This document shows, piece after piece, positions 1 through 9,628 of a DNA stretch of 39,006 bases. The DNA lies in contig JABEUQ010000023.1 in assembly GCA_013044265.1 (NCBI GenBank), positions 1 to 39,006 of the forward strand, written 5' to 3'. The notes under the pieces were generated by a model. The model made no database searches and was not told the origin of the DNA. It saw only the letters and a program-made list of their open reading frames with translations. The stretch's first letter is position 1. Each line of letters starts with the position of its first letter. A program made the position numbers and the translations under genes. The stretch comes from Acidimicrobiaceae bacterium. Its GTDB lineage: Bacteria > Actinomycetota > Acidimicrobiia > Acidimicrobiales > RAAP-2.

Positions 1-235
1 CGGGTGCGGGGGCGGGGGCGACTCCAACGCCACCCTCGAGCTGACGAATCCGTTCGCCGGCTTGACGCAGTTGTTGGCGCATCTGCTGCATCTGCTCACG
101 AATCTGGTCAACCTCCGCCGCGGCGCGGTCCAAGAACTCGTCGACTTCATCCACGACGTAGCCACGCATCCCCTGTTTAAAGGAAACGGTCTTGATTTCA
201 TCGAGGGCTGAGCGAGGAGTATCGGTGCTATCCAT
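1..235 (-). CDS. divIVA: DivIVA/Wag31-like coiled-coil protein, N-terminal part (runs off window start)
   Basis: Manual translation of the minus strand from ATG at 235: MDSTDTPRSALDEIKTVSFKQGMRGYVVDEVDEFLDRAAAEVDQIREQMQQMRQQLRQ...; typical DivIVA N-terminal 'F..GMRGY..DEVDEFLD' followed by coiled coil; position downstream of yggT in the dcw cluster. Confidence 0.8.
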   Translation of the reverse strand, partial: MDSTDTPRSALDEIKTVSFKQGMRGYVVDEVDEFLDRAAAEVDQIREQMQQMRQQLRQAGERIRQLEGGVGVAPAPAP

Positions 236-279
236 GACGACTACCCTACCGCCCGCCCCCATCAGAGGGCGGTCAGAAC

Positions 280-534
280 TCAAATAATCCGAGAGATGAC
301 CGTCAGGAGGATCACCGCCGCGAGCACCGAAAAGTCAACGCCGACGCCCCCGAGATTGGGCCGCGGCATGATTTGACGCAGCGGACGCAACAGCGGCTCA
401 GTTATTTGGGCGAGTACCCGCTTAGTAGTGGCCAGTCCCCCCGAGGACGATGTTGCCGGAAACCAACTCAGTAGGGCCGAGATAATCAAGATCCAAATAT
501 AAATATAAATCAGACGTTGGATGAGAGCAATCAC
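280..534 (-). CDS. YggT family membrane protein
   Basis: 84 aa, two hydrophobic segments, 'LISALLSWFP...ITEPLLRPLRQIMPRPNLGGVGVDFSVLAAVILL' typical of YggT; between sepF and divIVA. Confidence 0.88.
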   Translation of the reverse strand: MIALIQRLIYIYIWILIISALLSWFPATSSSGGLATTKRVLAQITEPLLRPLRQIMPRPNLGGVGVDFSVLAAVILLTVISRII

Positions 535-1175
535 TAGTAACCGACAGTGGTGTAGTTCGACGACACCAGGCGAGCGCGAACTTCAGGGCTCAAACTGGCA
601 CCGTGCGGGCATATTGCGTAGACCGCGCCCTTTTCTAGGGTTTCGACCGTGGCGCGCAAGGCGTAGGACGTCCCGGCGGCGAAGTCAATCAGGCGACGCG
701 CCACGGCCGGACCACATTGAGTCACCACCAAAATAACGCTGCGATTCAGCCGTAGCTGGTCGGTGATGCGCTGGCATTCATTGAACTCGAAGGGGGTCAG
801 GATCTCGATATCTTGCTCGGCGGCGTAGGAGACCACCCCACGCAGGCCACCCGTGGCGGCCGGACGCGCTCGCGCCACCGGTTGGCCATTGTCGAGCAAC
901 GACAACGACGAGGAGCGTGGGGCGAGATTCGGGGACGAATTTTGTACTCGCACGGGCGCTGGCCCTCCAGTGCGAGGGGCTGGCGTCGGATTAATACGCG
1001 GCGACGGGGTGCTCGGACGCGAGGGCGCACTTTGCTGTTGGCGAGGAGCCCACGCCGGCTCGTCACGCATTTCGTCGGTAAAGGGTCGCGATGCCTCGGT
1101 CGCGGTGTACTCGTTGTAGTCGTCCTCGACGAGTCCTAAAAAGCCGAGTGCTTTTCGCATTTTTTCGTTCATCAA
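534..1175 (-). CDS. sepF: Cell division protein SepF
   Basis: C-terminal domain 'ILTPFEFNECQRITDQLRLNRSVILVVTQCGPAVARRLIDFAAGTSYALRATVETLEKGAVYAICP' matches SepF; adjacent to yggS/ftsZ. Confidence 0.9.
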   Translation of the reverse strand: MMNEKMRKALGFLGLVEDDYNEYTATEASRPFTDEMRDEPAWAPRQQQSAPSRPSTPSPRINPTPAPRTGGPAPVRVQNSSPNLAPRSSSLSLLDNGQPVARARPAATGGLRGVVSYAAEQDIEILTPFEFNECQRITDQLRLNRSVILVVTQCGPAVARRLIDFAAGTSYALRATVETLEKGAVYAICPHGASLSPEVRARLVSSNYTTVGY

Positions 1176-1208
1176 AATCTCCTCGCGGCTCTACCGCCCG
1201 GTTCTATG

Positions 1209-1901
1209 TTAGGTCAGCGCTGTCGGGTGGACTCGAGGGCCGAATAATGCGCGTCCCACGCGAATTTCAGTGCTCCCGTGTGAGACGGCGATTTCGACGT
1301 CGTCGCTCATCCCCATTGAACGGCCACGTAACCCCAACTCCCCCGCGAGTTCATTCACCCGCGCGAACTGCCCCGCCGCCGTGAAAGCGTCTGGTGAAGC
1401 CACCGTCATCAGACCTCGGACGTCCAGACCCGCCTCACGTGCCACGTGCACCAAATGGGGAACTTCGCTCTCCTCACAACCATTACGCTGCGCCTCGCGC
1501 GTCAGATCGATTTGTACGTCGATGATCGCCCCCTCACGGGCCGCAGCAATTTTAAGAATCTCCTTCTCGCGAGATACGCCACTAATCACGTCGGCACTAC
1601 GCACGATCCGATTGATCTTGTTCGACTGCAACGAGCCCAGGTAATGCCAGTGCAACGCGAGTTCACTCGTATCATGTCGCTTCTCTTCGAGCTCTTCTAC
1701 GTAATTCTCGCCCATTGACGTCAGCCCGAGCGCGGCGGCGGCGCGCACCATTGTGAGACCAAAAGTCTTCGTCACCGCCACCACTGCAATGCGCGACGGA
1801 TCCGCACCGGCATCTCGGATGCGACGATGAACTTCGGCCAAGTTGGCCGCGACCAGCTGGACATCGTCAGGGTTAGCGCAAGAAGCTGGGGAGGTCGTCA
1901 T
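1209..1901 (-). CDS. yggS: YggS family PLP-homeostasis protein
   Basis: '[39 protein letters not shown]...[18 protein letters not shown]...GLMTVASP...[25 protein letters not shown]'. The ORF is open to 2075, but homology-like sequence begins near [28 protein letters not shown] (ATG at 1901). Confidence 0.9.
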   Translation of the reverse strand: MTTSPASCANPDDVQLVAANLAEVHRRIRDAGADPSRIAVVAVTKTFGLTMVRAAAALGLTSMGENYVEELEEKRHDTSELALHWHYLGSLQSNKINRIVRSADVISGVSREKEILKIAAAREGAIIDVQIDLTREAQRNGCEESEVPHLVHVAREAGLDVRGLMTVASPDAFTAAGQFARVNELAGELGLRGRSMGMSDDVEIAVSHGSTEIRVGRALFGPRVHPTALT

Positions 1902-2961
1902 CGCCACCAACGTCGAAGAAATCGTCACTGGTGGTATTGGCGAAGATGTCGCTACGGGGAGCATCCGCGCTCGGTGCGCTCGGCGCGCTGGGCGCAGGGC
2001 CCTTGGCTGCCGGCGTGTGGTCAAAACCAGCGGCGATGACGGTGACACGCACGGCGTCGCCAATCGACTCATCAATCACCGAACCAAAGATGATGTTGGC
2101 GTCCTGGTGAGCGACGTCGTGAATGATGCTGGCCGCATCGGTCACCTCATTCAAGGTAACGCTCGGTCCACCGACAATGTTCATCAAGATGCCGCGAGCC
2201 CCTTCGATGGATGCTTCCAACAGGGGTGAGGTGATGGCGGCACGCGCCGCATTAATAGCTCGCCCTTCACCCGTGGACATTCCCACGCCCATGATGGCCG
2301 TGCCGGCATTGCGCATGATGGCATTGACGTCGGCGAAGTCGGTGTTGATGAGTCCGGGCACCGTGATGAGGTCAGTCACCCCGCGCACGGCCGACAGCAG
2401 AACGTCATCGGCAATCTTGAAGGCGTCGAGCATGGAGGTCTCGGACGTCGCGACTTGGCGCAGGCGGTCATTGGGGATCACGATGAGTGTGTCGACCTTT
2501 TCGCGCAGTGCTTGGATACCCTTCTCCGCCTGGGTGGCACGACGCTTGCCCTCAAAAGCGAAGGGGCGAGTAACCACGCCAATAGTCAAAACACCCAGCG
2601 CTCGAGCGATATCGGCCACCACGGGTGCTGCACCAGTCCCCGTTCCGCCACCTTCGCCAGCCGTGATGAACACCATGTCGGTATCCTTCAACGCCTCTTC
2701 AATCTCCGCGCGATGATCCTCCGCGGCCTGACGGCCAATCTCGGGGTCCGAGCCCGCACCCAATCCACGCGTCAGCGACCGGCCAATGTCGATCTTGAGA
2801 TCGGCCTCGGAGAGCAAGAGGGCCTGTGCATCGGTATTGGCCGCGATGAATTCAATGTTGCGCAGTCCCGCAGTAATCATCCGATTCACCGCGTTCACTC
2901 CACCGCCGCCCACGCCAATGACCTTGATAACGGCGTGATAGTTGCCCTGGTTGAGACTCAT
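1873..2961 (-). CDS. ftsZ: Cell division protein FtsZ
   Basis: Tubulin signature '[21 protein letters not shown]', N-terminal '[17 protein letters not shown]', C-terminal peptide 'DDDLPSFLR'; SD-like AAGGGGAG upstream of ATG. Confidence 0.98.
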   Translation of the reverse strand: MSLNQGNYHAVIKVIGVGGGGVNAVNRMITAGLRNIEFIAANTDAQALLLSEADLKIDIGRSLTRGLGAGSDPEIGRQAAEDHRAEIEEALKDTDMVFITAGEGGGTGTGAAPVVADIARALGVLTIGVVTRPFAFEGKRRATQAEKGIQALREKVDTLIVIPNDRLRQVATSETSMLDAFKIADDVLLSAVRGVTDLITVPGLINTDFADVNAIMRNAGTAIMGVGMSTGEGRAINAARAAITSPLLEASIEGARGILMNIVGGPSVTLNEVTDAASIIHDVAHQDANIIFGSVIDESIGDAVRVTVIAAGFDHTPAAKGPAPSAPSAPSADAPRSDIFANTTSDDFFDVGGDDDLPSFLR

Positions 2962-3040
2962 GAACTCCCCTTGCTTTGGTGTGTCGAAACTACTCTGGTC
3001 TCACCGTGAACGACCGATTCGAGCGAATTAAATTGATTGA

Positions 3041-3070
3041 AGGCTAGTAATCCGTCCAGTTTAGGGTCAA
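3041..3070 (-). promoter_or_regulatory. Candidate ftsZ promoter
   Basis: Minus strand reads TTGACC-N18-TAGCCT within the 118-bp ftsQ-ftsZ intergenic gap, the largest gap inside the core cluster (mraZ to yggT). Motif match only. Confidence 0.3.
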
Positions 3071-3079
3071 ATGTCTTTC

Positions 3080-3940
3080 TCACGAGGAAGAAGGCCCGCT
3101 AACCGATAATTCACCCGGAGTCGTCACGTCTACTAGGTCACCCGCCGCGAACGTGGCGTGGGCAATCGCTGACGCCACGGCAACGAATTTCGCGTTGAGA
3201 TCCGTAGCCGGACCTAGGTAAAACTTGATCGGAGTGGTCAATTGCAACGTCACGTCTCCGCGGGCGTCAACAATGATCTGACGTACTTGGGGTGAAAAAG
3301 CCTCGGGGAGTTGACTGGCCACCAACGCGGCGGCTGACTCGGGTCCCGCATAGGGCCAGGACTTAGCGCCCAAAGTGGCCGGGCTCGTGACCAGGGTGGG
3401 GAAATTGGCGTTCTTGGGTGCGACGCTGAGGTCGCGCCCATCAGTTCCGACGTAGTGCAGAACGTGGTGCTGATCGTAGGCCACTGCGACCGCGCTCACC
3501 TCGTGTACTGCTAATTGCACCGAATTGGGCCAACGTTTGATCAGCGCGACCGAACGAATCCACGGATACATTGTCAAATCATGTTGCAGCTTCGCTTGAC
3601 TGAGATCGATCAATGCCGGATGCGCGCCGAGGTGTGTTGCGCTCAATATTTGAGCCAGCGTCTCGTGGTGCTCACCCGTCACCGTCACGTGTTGGACACG
3701 AAAAATCGACTGATGTAGCAGCCACTGACCCGTGACGTACACGGTGGTGGCGAGCAATGCTGCACCGGCGACGATCACTATCGCGAGCACGCGGCGCCGG
3801 CGCCGGCGCCGTGGTGTGAGTACCGTGACGGGCTCACGCTCGCTGGCCGAGGTGAGCTTGGGCCTCTCGCGACCACGGGTACGCTTCTTCTCGCGTGTCG
3901 TGACACGCTCAGTGGTCGAGGCCAGAGGGCGGCGACTCAC
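3080..3940 (-). CDS. ftsQ: Cell division protein FtsQ (POTRA domain)
   Basis: Basic cytoplasmic N-terminus, single TM, 'FRVQHVTVTGEHHETLAQILSATHLGAHPALIDLSQAKLQHDLTMYPWIRSVALIKRWPNSVQLAVHE' POTRA/FtsQ pattern; between murC-murB and ftsZ. Confidence 0.9.
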   Translation of the reverse strand: MSRRPLASTTERVTTREKKRTRGRERPKLTSASEREPVTVLTPRRRRRRRVLAIVIVAGAALLATTVYVTGQWLLHQSIFRVQHVTVTGEHHETLAQILSATHLGAHPALIDLSQAKLQHDLTMYPWIRSVALIKRWPNSVQLAVHEVSAVAVAYDQHHVLHYVGTDGRDLSVAPKNANFPTLVTSPATLGAKSWPYAGPESAAALVASQLPEAFSPQVRQIIVDARGDVTLQLTTPIKFYLGPATDLNAKFVAVASAIAHATFAAGDLVDVTTPGELSVSGPSSS

Positions 3941-6243
3941 CAGACCTCCTTAAAGCCCAGTAAGCGGTGTTCGGTCTCGAGCCACACACCCGATTCCGCA
4001 CCCACCGTCGAGCGCACGTGGCGCATCAACTCCACGATGTCGTTCGCCAAGCCCAGGTGATCGGCAATGATGAAATTGGCGTGCTTGTCCGATACCATCG
4101 CGGTCCCTCGGCGGTACCCCTTGAGTCCTGCGTCTTCGATGAGGCGGCCCGCCGAGTCACCATCGGGATTGCGAAATACGCTGCCCGCATTCGCTCCTCC
4201 CGGCTGATGCTCACGGCGCCAGCGCACGATTTCTGAGATCTGTTCGCGCGCGTGCGTGGCATCACCTCGCTGGAGTCGCAACTCCACTCTCGTCACGATG
4301 TCGCCCGCCGCCACAGCGCTGTGACGATACGAAAAATCCATGGCCGCGGCGTCGATCCAGCGCCACTGGCCTCGAGACCACACCTGCACGCGAACGACAC
4401 TCGACTTCATATCTGAACCGTGGCCTCCGGCGTTCATCGCCACTGCGCCGCCAAAGGTGCCCGGCACGCCCACCGCCCACTCAAAACCCACCACTCCCTC
4501 ACTCGCCAGGCGGCGAGCGGCGACGGGCAGGTCGAGGCCAGCACCCGCGACTACGCGCACCCCCCCATCAACGTCAGCGACGTGCAAAGCGGTGAAATCT
4601 CCATCGAGGTGCACCCCCACTACATCGACGTAACCGTCCGCGACGAGGAGATTCGACCCGTTCCCGACTGCGACAATAGGACGCGACGACGACGCGAGAC
4701 GTGACGAGAACATCTCCACGTCCTCGTCGTGGGACAACGTGAGAAGAACCGCGATCGATCCACCCACCCGATAAGTGGTTCGCGCCCCCAGGGGAGCGTT
4801 ATAGATGACGTGGTGACTCGTTCCCAGGAACTCACCCTCTGGCGGCACCGGGTCAGGTGTCTCAGCGAGGGCCTCTTCGCGTGCGGCACGTCGCTCGGTG
4901 TCAGATAGGTAGTCAAGAACTCGTGTCACGTCGCCCGCACCAATGACGAGGACAAGGTCCGCTGGAGTGGCGAGCTGTTCCAACACGCGCGCCGCTCCGC
5001 TGAGAGTTGGCGCATAGTGAGCGCGGCTGTGCCCGCGATCGTTGACAAAATTGGTAAGGAATTCGCCGGTGATGCCATCAGGATTCAGTTCGCCGGCGCT
5101 ATAGATGTCGGTGATGATCACTTCATCGGCTCGGTCGAACGCTGGAGCGAATTTCGATCCCACCAGGAGTGTTCGCGTCACGCGGTGGGGTTGGAAGATC
5201 GCCACGACGTGTCGATATCCCGCCGCGTGCGCAGCCTCGATGGTTGCGGCGATCTCGCCTGGTAAGTGCGCATAATCATCCACCACATCCACGCCGCGCC
5301 ACGTGGCCACGTGTTCGAAGCGACGTGGCGCACCACGAAACGAGCGCAGTCCCTTGGTCACCGAGAGAGGTGTGACGCCCACCGTGAGAGCAAGGGTTGC
5401 CGCCAGTGCGGCGTTCGCAAGATTGTGACGGCCCGTCACGGCTAAGTCAATCTCGACGTCGACCGGTCCGACAAGTCGAGCGCGAGCACCTCGTCGGGTG
5501 ACGACCTCGTCCTCCAGGCGCCACGAAGACCACTCCTGAGTTCCGACACTCACGATGTCACGCGCCGCGAGTTGCGCAACGCGAGCGGCACCCGGATCGT
5601 CTGTCCACACCACCACTGGACCTTGCGTACGAGCGAGGACATCGGCGAATGCCGCCTCCAAGTTCTCCAGCGATCCATAGTGGTCGAGGTGATCAGCCTC
5701 GACGTTCAACAACCCCAGTGCGTACGGGGTCAGTTCGCTAAAGGCTCCGTAACTCTCGTCAACTTCGGCGAGTAGATCACCCGAGGCGTAGTGGCCCCCA
5801 AAGCCAACTCCGCGCACCGGCGCCCCCAGCAGTCGCGCATCATCGCGACCAGCCGCCGCCATAATCTGCACCAGCATCGAGGTCGCCGTGGTTTTGCCGT
5901 GGGTGCCGGTCACGCCGATCACGCGCATCATGGTCGAGAGCTCGGCCAGCACCTGACGGCGCGCCAACATCACACCACCAGCGCTCTGCGCGGCCACGAG
6001 CTCCACGTGGTCACGAGAGACCGCCGGCGACCACAAGACGACGTCGACCTCGGACACGTGACGCGCATCATGGTGATCACTCACGTCGACGCCGAATTCA
6101 CGCAACTCCGCGAGGATACCCGCATTGGCGGCGTCACACCCGCTCACGATGCAGCCATAGCCCTGTAAGAGTGCGGCCAGTGAGCTCATGCCCGCTCCAC
6201 CCACGCCCACGATGTGCACACGAGTACCACGTTCGAAATTCAC
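3937..6243 (-). CDS. murC-murB: Bifunctional UDP-N-acetylmuramate--L-alanine ligase (MurC) / UDP-N-acetylenolpyruvoylglucosamine reductase (MurB) fusion
   Basis: aa ~1-447 MurC ('VGVGGAGMSSLA', 'GVTGTHGKTTATSML', 'EADHLDHYGS', 'DDYAHLPGEI'); linker ~448-478; aa ~479-768 MurB ('NAPLGARTTYRVGGSI', 'VGNGSNLLVADG', 'GVPGTFGGAVAMNAG', 'AGSVFRNPDGDSAGRLIEDAGLKG'). One uninterrupted 768-codon ORF. Confidence 0.95.
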   Translation of the reverse strand: MNFERGTRVHIVGVGGAGMSSLAALLQGYGCIVSGCDAANAGILAELREFGVDVSDHHDARHVSEVDVVLWSPAVSRDHVELVAAQSAGGVMLARRQVLAELSTMMRVIGVTGTHGKTTATSMLVQIMAAAGRDDARLLGAPVRGVGFGGHYASGDLLAEVDESYGAFSELTPYALGLLNVEADHLDHYGSLENLEAAFADVLARTQGPVVVWTDDPGAARVAQLAARDIVSVGTQEWSSWRLEDEVVTRRGARARLVGPVDVEIDLAVTGRHNLANAALAATLALTVGVTPLSVTKGLRSFRGAPRRFEHVATWRGVDVVDDYAHLPGEIAATIEAAHAAGYRHVVAIFQPHRVTRTLLVGSKFAPAFDRADEVIITDIYSAGELNPDGITGEFLTNFVNDRGHSRAHYAPTLSGAARVLEQLATPADLVLVIGAGDVTRVLDYLSDTERRAAREEALAETPDPVPPEGEFLGTSHHVIYNAPLGARTTYRVGGSIAVLLTLSHDEDVEMFSSRLASSSRPIVAVGNGSNLLVADGYVDVVGVHLDGDFTALHVADVDGGVRVVAGAGLDLPVAARRLASEGVVGFEWAVGVPGTFGGAVAMNAGGHGSDMKSSVVRVQVWSRGQWRWIDAAAMDFSYRHSAVAAGDIVTRVELRLQRGDATHAREQISEIVRWRREHQPGGANAGSVFRNPDGDSAGRLIEDAGLKGYRRGTAMVSDKHANFIIADHLGLANDIVELMRHVRSTVGAESGVWLETEHRLLGFKEVW

Positions 6244-7358
6244 GATGATCCCCCGAGCGAGAGAATGACGTGGGCGATACGTGCGGCGCTGTCGCGACGA
6301 GCTAACAGCGACGCGGCGCGCGACATTTCAACCCACACCTCGGGCTGCAATATCTGGTCCGCCAATTGCGCCAATTTCTCCCCAGTACACGAGGCATCGA
6401 GCAGGGTCCTCGCGGCACCCACTTCGGCGAGCGCGTCAGCATTGTGCGACTGGTGGTCACCGGGCGCTCCCGGCAGGGGTACCAGAATTGCCGGCAGAGC
6501 CAACGCGGTAAGTTCAGCCACCGTGGTCGCTCCAGCGCGACAGATCGCCACGTCGGCCACCGCCCACCACGTGGGCATGTTGGCGAACTCAATTACTCGG
6601 TAGTCCAGACCCACCACCGCGGGGCGCGACGCCATCACCATGTCGTGATCGCGTCGTCCCGTCACGTGCACGAGCGTCACGTCTGTTCGATCGTGCCAAA
6701 TCTGTGCCAGTTCAAGCACGGCGCGATTCACTCGCGTCGCCCCGAGAGAGCCGGTCATCACCACCACCACTCGACGTGACTGGTCGATGGGAGGGTCCAG
6801 GTTCTGCTTGGCCAGGTCACGCGCGTCCGACGAACGATCAATGGAGGTCACCTCAGAACGCACCGGTGCCCCCGTCACCTCCACACCATCGCTCGCCGTG
6901 CCCAGGGCCACGCAACGCACCCGGGCGAAACGTGCCAGCAGCCGGTGCGTCGCACCCGGTGTCGCGTCGAGGTCCACGAGCACGAGAGGGCGTCGCCAGA
7001 GCACCGCCGCCGTGGCGACGGCGGCGGCGGCGTAACCTCCAACCGAGACCACTACTCGCGGTCGCCAGCGCCCTACCGCGATAAATGCCCGGACCATGGC
7101 TCCAGCGAGCGCCACCAATGCTGCAGCGTTGTCGCGCCACGCGCTCAGCGACAGAGACCGGCGAATTCCTCGTCCGGGTAGCAACGTCAAGACAATCGGT
7201 CCTCCCCCGAGCAACGAGGCCTCCTGGCCCCGGCGAGAACCCACGTAGCGAATATCGCGGGGCGCGACTCCGGCTTCGACGAGGGCGTCAGCAATGGCTT
7301 GCATGGGAAAGATGTGACCCCCGGTCCCACCCCCGGTGAGAACCACGGGGCCGATCAC
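6240..7358 (-). CDS. murG: UDP-N-acetylglucosamine--undecaprenyl-PP-MurNAc-pentapeptide GlcNAc transferase
   Basis: 'LTGGGTGGHIFPMQAIADAL', 'GYAAAAVATAAVLWRRPLVL', 'CRAGATTVAELTALALPAILVPLPGAPGDHQSHNADAL'. Confidence 0.95.
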   Translation of the reverse strand: MIGPVVLTGGGTGGHIFPMQAIADALVEAGVAPRDIRYVGSRRGQEASLLGGGPIVLTLLPGRGIRRSLSLSAWRDNAAALVALAGAMVRAFIAVGRWRPRVVVSVGGYAAAAVATAAVLWRRPLVLVDLDATPGATHRLLARFARVRCVALGTASDGVEVTGAPVRSEVTSIDRSSDARDLAKQNLDPPIDQSRRVVVVMTGSLGATRVNRAVLELAQIWHDRTDVTLVHVTGRRDHDMVMASRPAVVGLDYRVIEFANMPTWWAVADVAICRAGATTVAELTALALPAILVPLPGAPGDHQSHNADALAEVGAARTLLDASCTGEKLAQLADQILQPEVWVEMSRAASLLARRDSAARIAHVILSLGGSS

Positions 7359-8590
7359 GATCGCGGGGCGCGAAGGCGGCCACGGTGCGAATACTGTGGC
7401 CGGGGCGAATGTGTCGGGGCGGCCACGGCGATGAAGCCGGGCTCAATCGCCCCTATGTCGAGGTGCTCTGAGCGACTGCGATCGTGGGCGATGTTATACA
7501 AGAGACCCACGGCGGCGAGTTCGGTGATGAGCGCCGTGCCGCCATAGGAGAAGAAGGGCAAGGGAATGCCGGTGACTGCCCAGTAACCCACGACCGAAGC
7601 GATATTGATCATTGCTTCAAGAATGATCCACACGGTAATGCCCACCACCAACAAACGGTAGGCCTCGTTCGTGCACTGGCGGGCGATTCGGGTGGCCGCC
7701 ATCAAGAAACCGATGAAGAGGGCAATGACGCTCAGTGTTCCAATCAGTCCGAGCTCTTCACCGATGATTGTGAAGATGAAGTCAGTGTGCGGGTTGGGAA
7801 GCAGTCCCCACTTCTCGCGACTGTGATCCAAACCGAGTCCTGTTAACCCTCCGGCGCCCAAACCAATACGTGACTGCAACAACTGATATCCACTGGTCGC
7901 CAAATTGGCGTTGGGGTGCAGAAACGAGATCAGGCGGCGCACCGAGTACGGCTCGAGCATGGCGTAGATGCCCATGACAGGCAGACTCAGCAACAGGATC
8001 GCACTCACGATCTGGCGGGGTAGTCCCGCGACGAAAAGCACGACCAGAGCGATCGCCACGACGACAGTGTCGGTACCCACGTCGTGCTCGAGCAGAATCA
8101 GCCCCACGCCCGCTAGAACCGGTGACATCCACAGCGCGAGGTGCTGCCAGTTACCAATACGTTGGTGGTGTCGCTGGACCACCCATACCGTGTAGAGAAC
8201 CACGAAGAGTTTGAAGAACTCCGAAGGCTGAATCTGGATGAAGGGGGTTGGCAGCCACCGCTTGCCGCCGTTGACAGTGATGCCCACCATCTCCACGGCC
8301 AGCAGCAGTGTGAACCCGATGCCCAGCAGCATGGGCGCCAGGCCCAGGAGCCACGGCAAGCGCACCCGCGCCACCACCCAAAACACGATGGCTCCGATCG
8401 CTAAATACAACAAGTCGCGGATCGCGAAAGCGAAGGAGGTCCCGCCGTTGAGGGCCGACTGCGCGTCACTGGCTGAACCCACCATCACGGTGCCGTAACC
8501 CACCATCAGTGCAGTGAGCACCAAAAGCGACGTTGCCGCCCGGTCCCCTCGGGGAAATGGTTGCAAGAAGCGGGTGAGAACCTTCGTCAC
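7355..8590 (-). CDS. ftsW: SEDS glycosyltransferase FtsW
   Basis: Polytopic; 'KRWLPTPFIQIQPSEFFKLFVVLY', 'EHDVGTDTVVVAIALVVLFVAG', 'GYQLLQSRIGLGAGGLTGLGLDHSREKWGLLPNPHTDFIFTIIGEELGLIG', 'GIPLPFFSYGGTALI'. Confidence 0.95.
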   Translation of the reverse strand: MTKVLTRFLQPFPRGDRAATSLLVLTALMVGYGTVMVGSASDAQSALNGGTSFAFAIRDLLYLAIGAIVFWVVARVRLPWLLGLAPMLLGIGFTLLLAVEMVGITVNGGKRWLPTPFIQIQPSEFFKLFVVLYTVWVVQRHHQRIGNWQHLALWMSPVLAGVGLILLEHDVGTDTVVVAIALVVLFVAGLPRQIVSAILLLSLPVMGIYAMLEPYSVRRLISFLHPNANLATSGYQLLQSRIGLGAGGLTGLGLDHSREKWGLLPNPHTDFIFTIIGEELGLIGTLSVIALFIGFLMAATRIARQCTNEAYRLLVVGITVWIILEAMINIASVVGYWAVTGIPLPFFSYGGTALITELAAVGLLYNIAHDRSRSEHLDIGAIEPGFIAVAAPTHSPRPQYSHRGRLRAPRS

Positions 8591-8593
8591 GAG

Positions 8594-9628
8594 CTAAATC
8601 ACCTTCGCCGTCCGCACAAAGTCACCATAAAAAATACCCAGCCCCAGCGCGGCCAACAGACCCGCCAAAATCCAGAAGCGAATGATGACGGTGATTTCGG
8701 GCCATCCGCGCAACTCAAAATGATGATGGAAGGGTGCCATGCGAAAGATTCGTCGTCCAAAGACCCGAAAACTCACGACCTGCAAGATCACCGAGGCCGT
8801 CTCAGCGACGAAAAGACCACCAATGATCGGCAACAACAGATCGAGGTTCATCAGCAGGCACAGAGCTCCAAGACCAGTGCCGATAGCGAGCGAGCCAGTA
8901 TCGCCCATGTAGATCTTGGCCGGGGCCGCGTTCCACCAAAGGAACCCCAGGCACGCACCCACCAGCGCTACCGCCACCAGACCGAGATCCAGCGCTGCGG
9001 TGAGGTGATAGATCGCGTAGTGGCGAAACTGCCAATAGCCAATGATGGACAAGACGCCGAAGCAGAACGCCGCCGAACCAGCGGCCAGTCCGTCGAGTCC
9101 GTCGGTCAAGTTCACCGCGTTCGAGCTAGCGATGACGACGAAGATGGCCAGAACAATCCAGCCAATCTCCGAAAGGTTCCAACCCGGAAGTGTCACGCGA
9201 GTCAAGGACAGGTGCGTTGAAGTATGTACCCAACCAATGGCGAGTGCCGCGAAGGTGCCAGCGATGACGAGTTGCCCCACAAATTTGCCACGCTTCCTCA
9301 AACCAAGGTTGCGCGCATTTCGGATGCCGAGGTAGTCATCGATCAGGCCGAGCCCACCTGACGCGATGGTCACACACATCGCGAGGATTCCTCCTCGCGT
9401 AAAGACAATCGAGGTGCCCACGTGACCCATCAGGTACCCCAGCACCGCAGCGATCACGATAACGACCCCACCCATCGTGGGCGTGCCAGCTTTGGCGAGA
9501 TGACTCTCAGGTCCATCTTCTCTAATCTGCTGGCCCAGTGAACGCTTGCGCACAAAGCGTATCCACGCGGGTGTCGCGAAGAGGGCAAATAGAAAACCCA
9601 CTCCTCCCGACTTCATCAAACTCAGCAC
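8594..9628 (-). CDS. mraY: Phospho-N-acetylmuramoyl-pentapeptide-transferase
   Basis: 'GTPTMGGVVIVIAAV', 'NAVNLTDGLDGLAAG', 'APAKIYMGDTGSLAIGTGLGAL', 'MAPFHHHFELRGWPEITVIIRFWI'. Confidence 0.96.
   Translation of the reverse strand: MLSLMKSGGVGFLFALFATPAWIRFVRKRSLGQQIREDGPESHLAKAGTPTMGGVVIVIAAVLGYLMGHVGTSIVFTRGGILAMCVTIASGGLGLIDDYLGIRNARNLGLRKRGKFVGQLVIAGTFAALAIGWVHTSTHLSLTRVTLPGWNLSEIGWIVLAIFVVIASSNAVNLTDGLDGLAAGSAAFCFGVLSIIGYWQFRHYAIYHLTAALDLGLVAVALVGACLGFLWWNAAPAKIYMGDTGSLAIGTGLGALCLLMNLDLLLPIIGGLFVAETASVILQVVSFRVFGRRIFRMAPFHHHFELRGWPEITVIIRFWILAGLLAALGLGIFYGDFVRTAKVI

Noticed and set aside
8561-9220. 219-aa plus-strand ORF antisense to mraY
   Set aside because: Very hydrophilic Gln/Asp/Arg-rich translation typical of the complement of a membrane protein; no domain.
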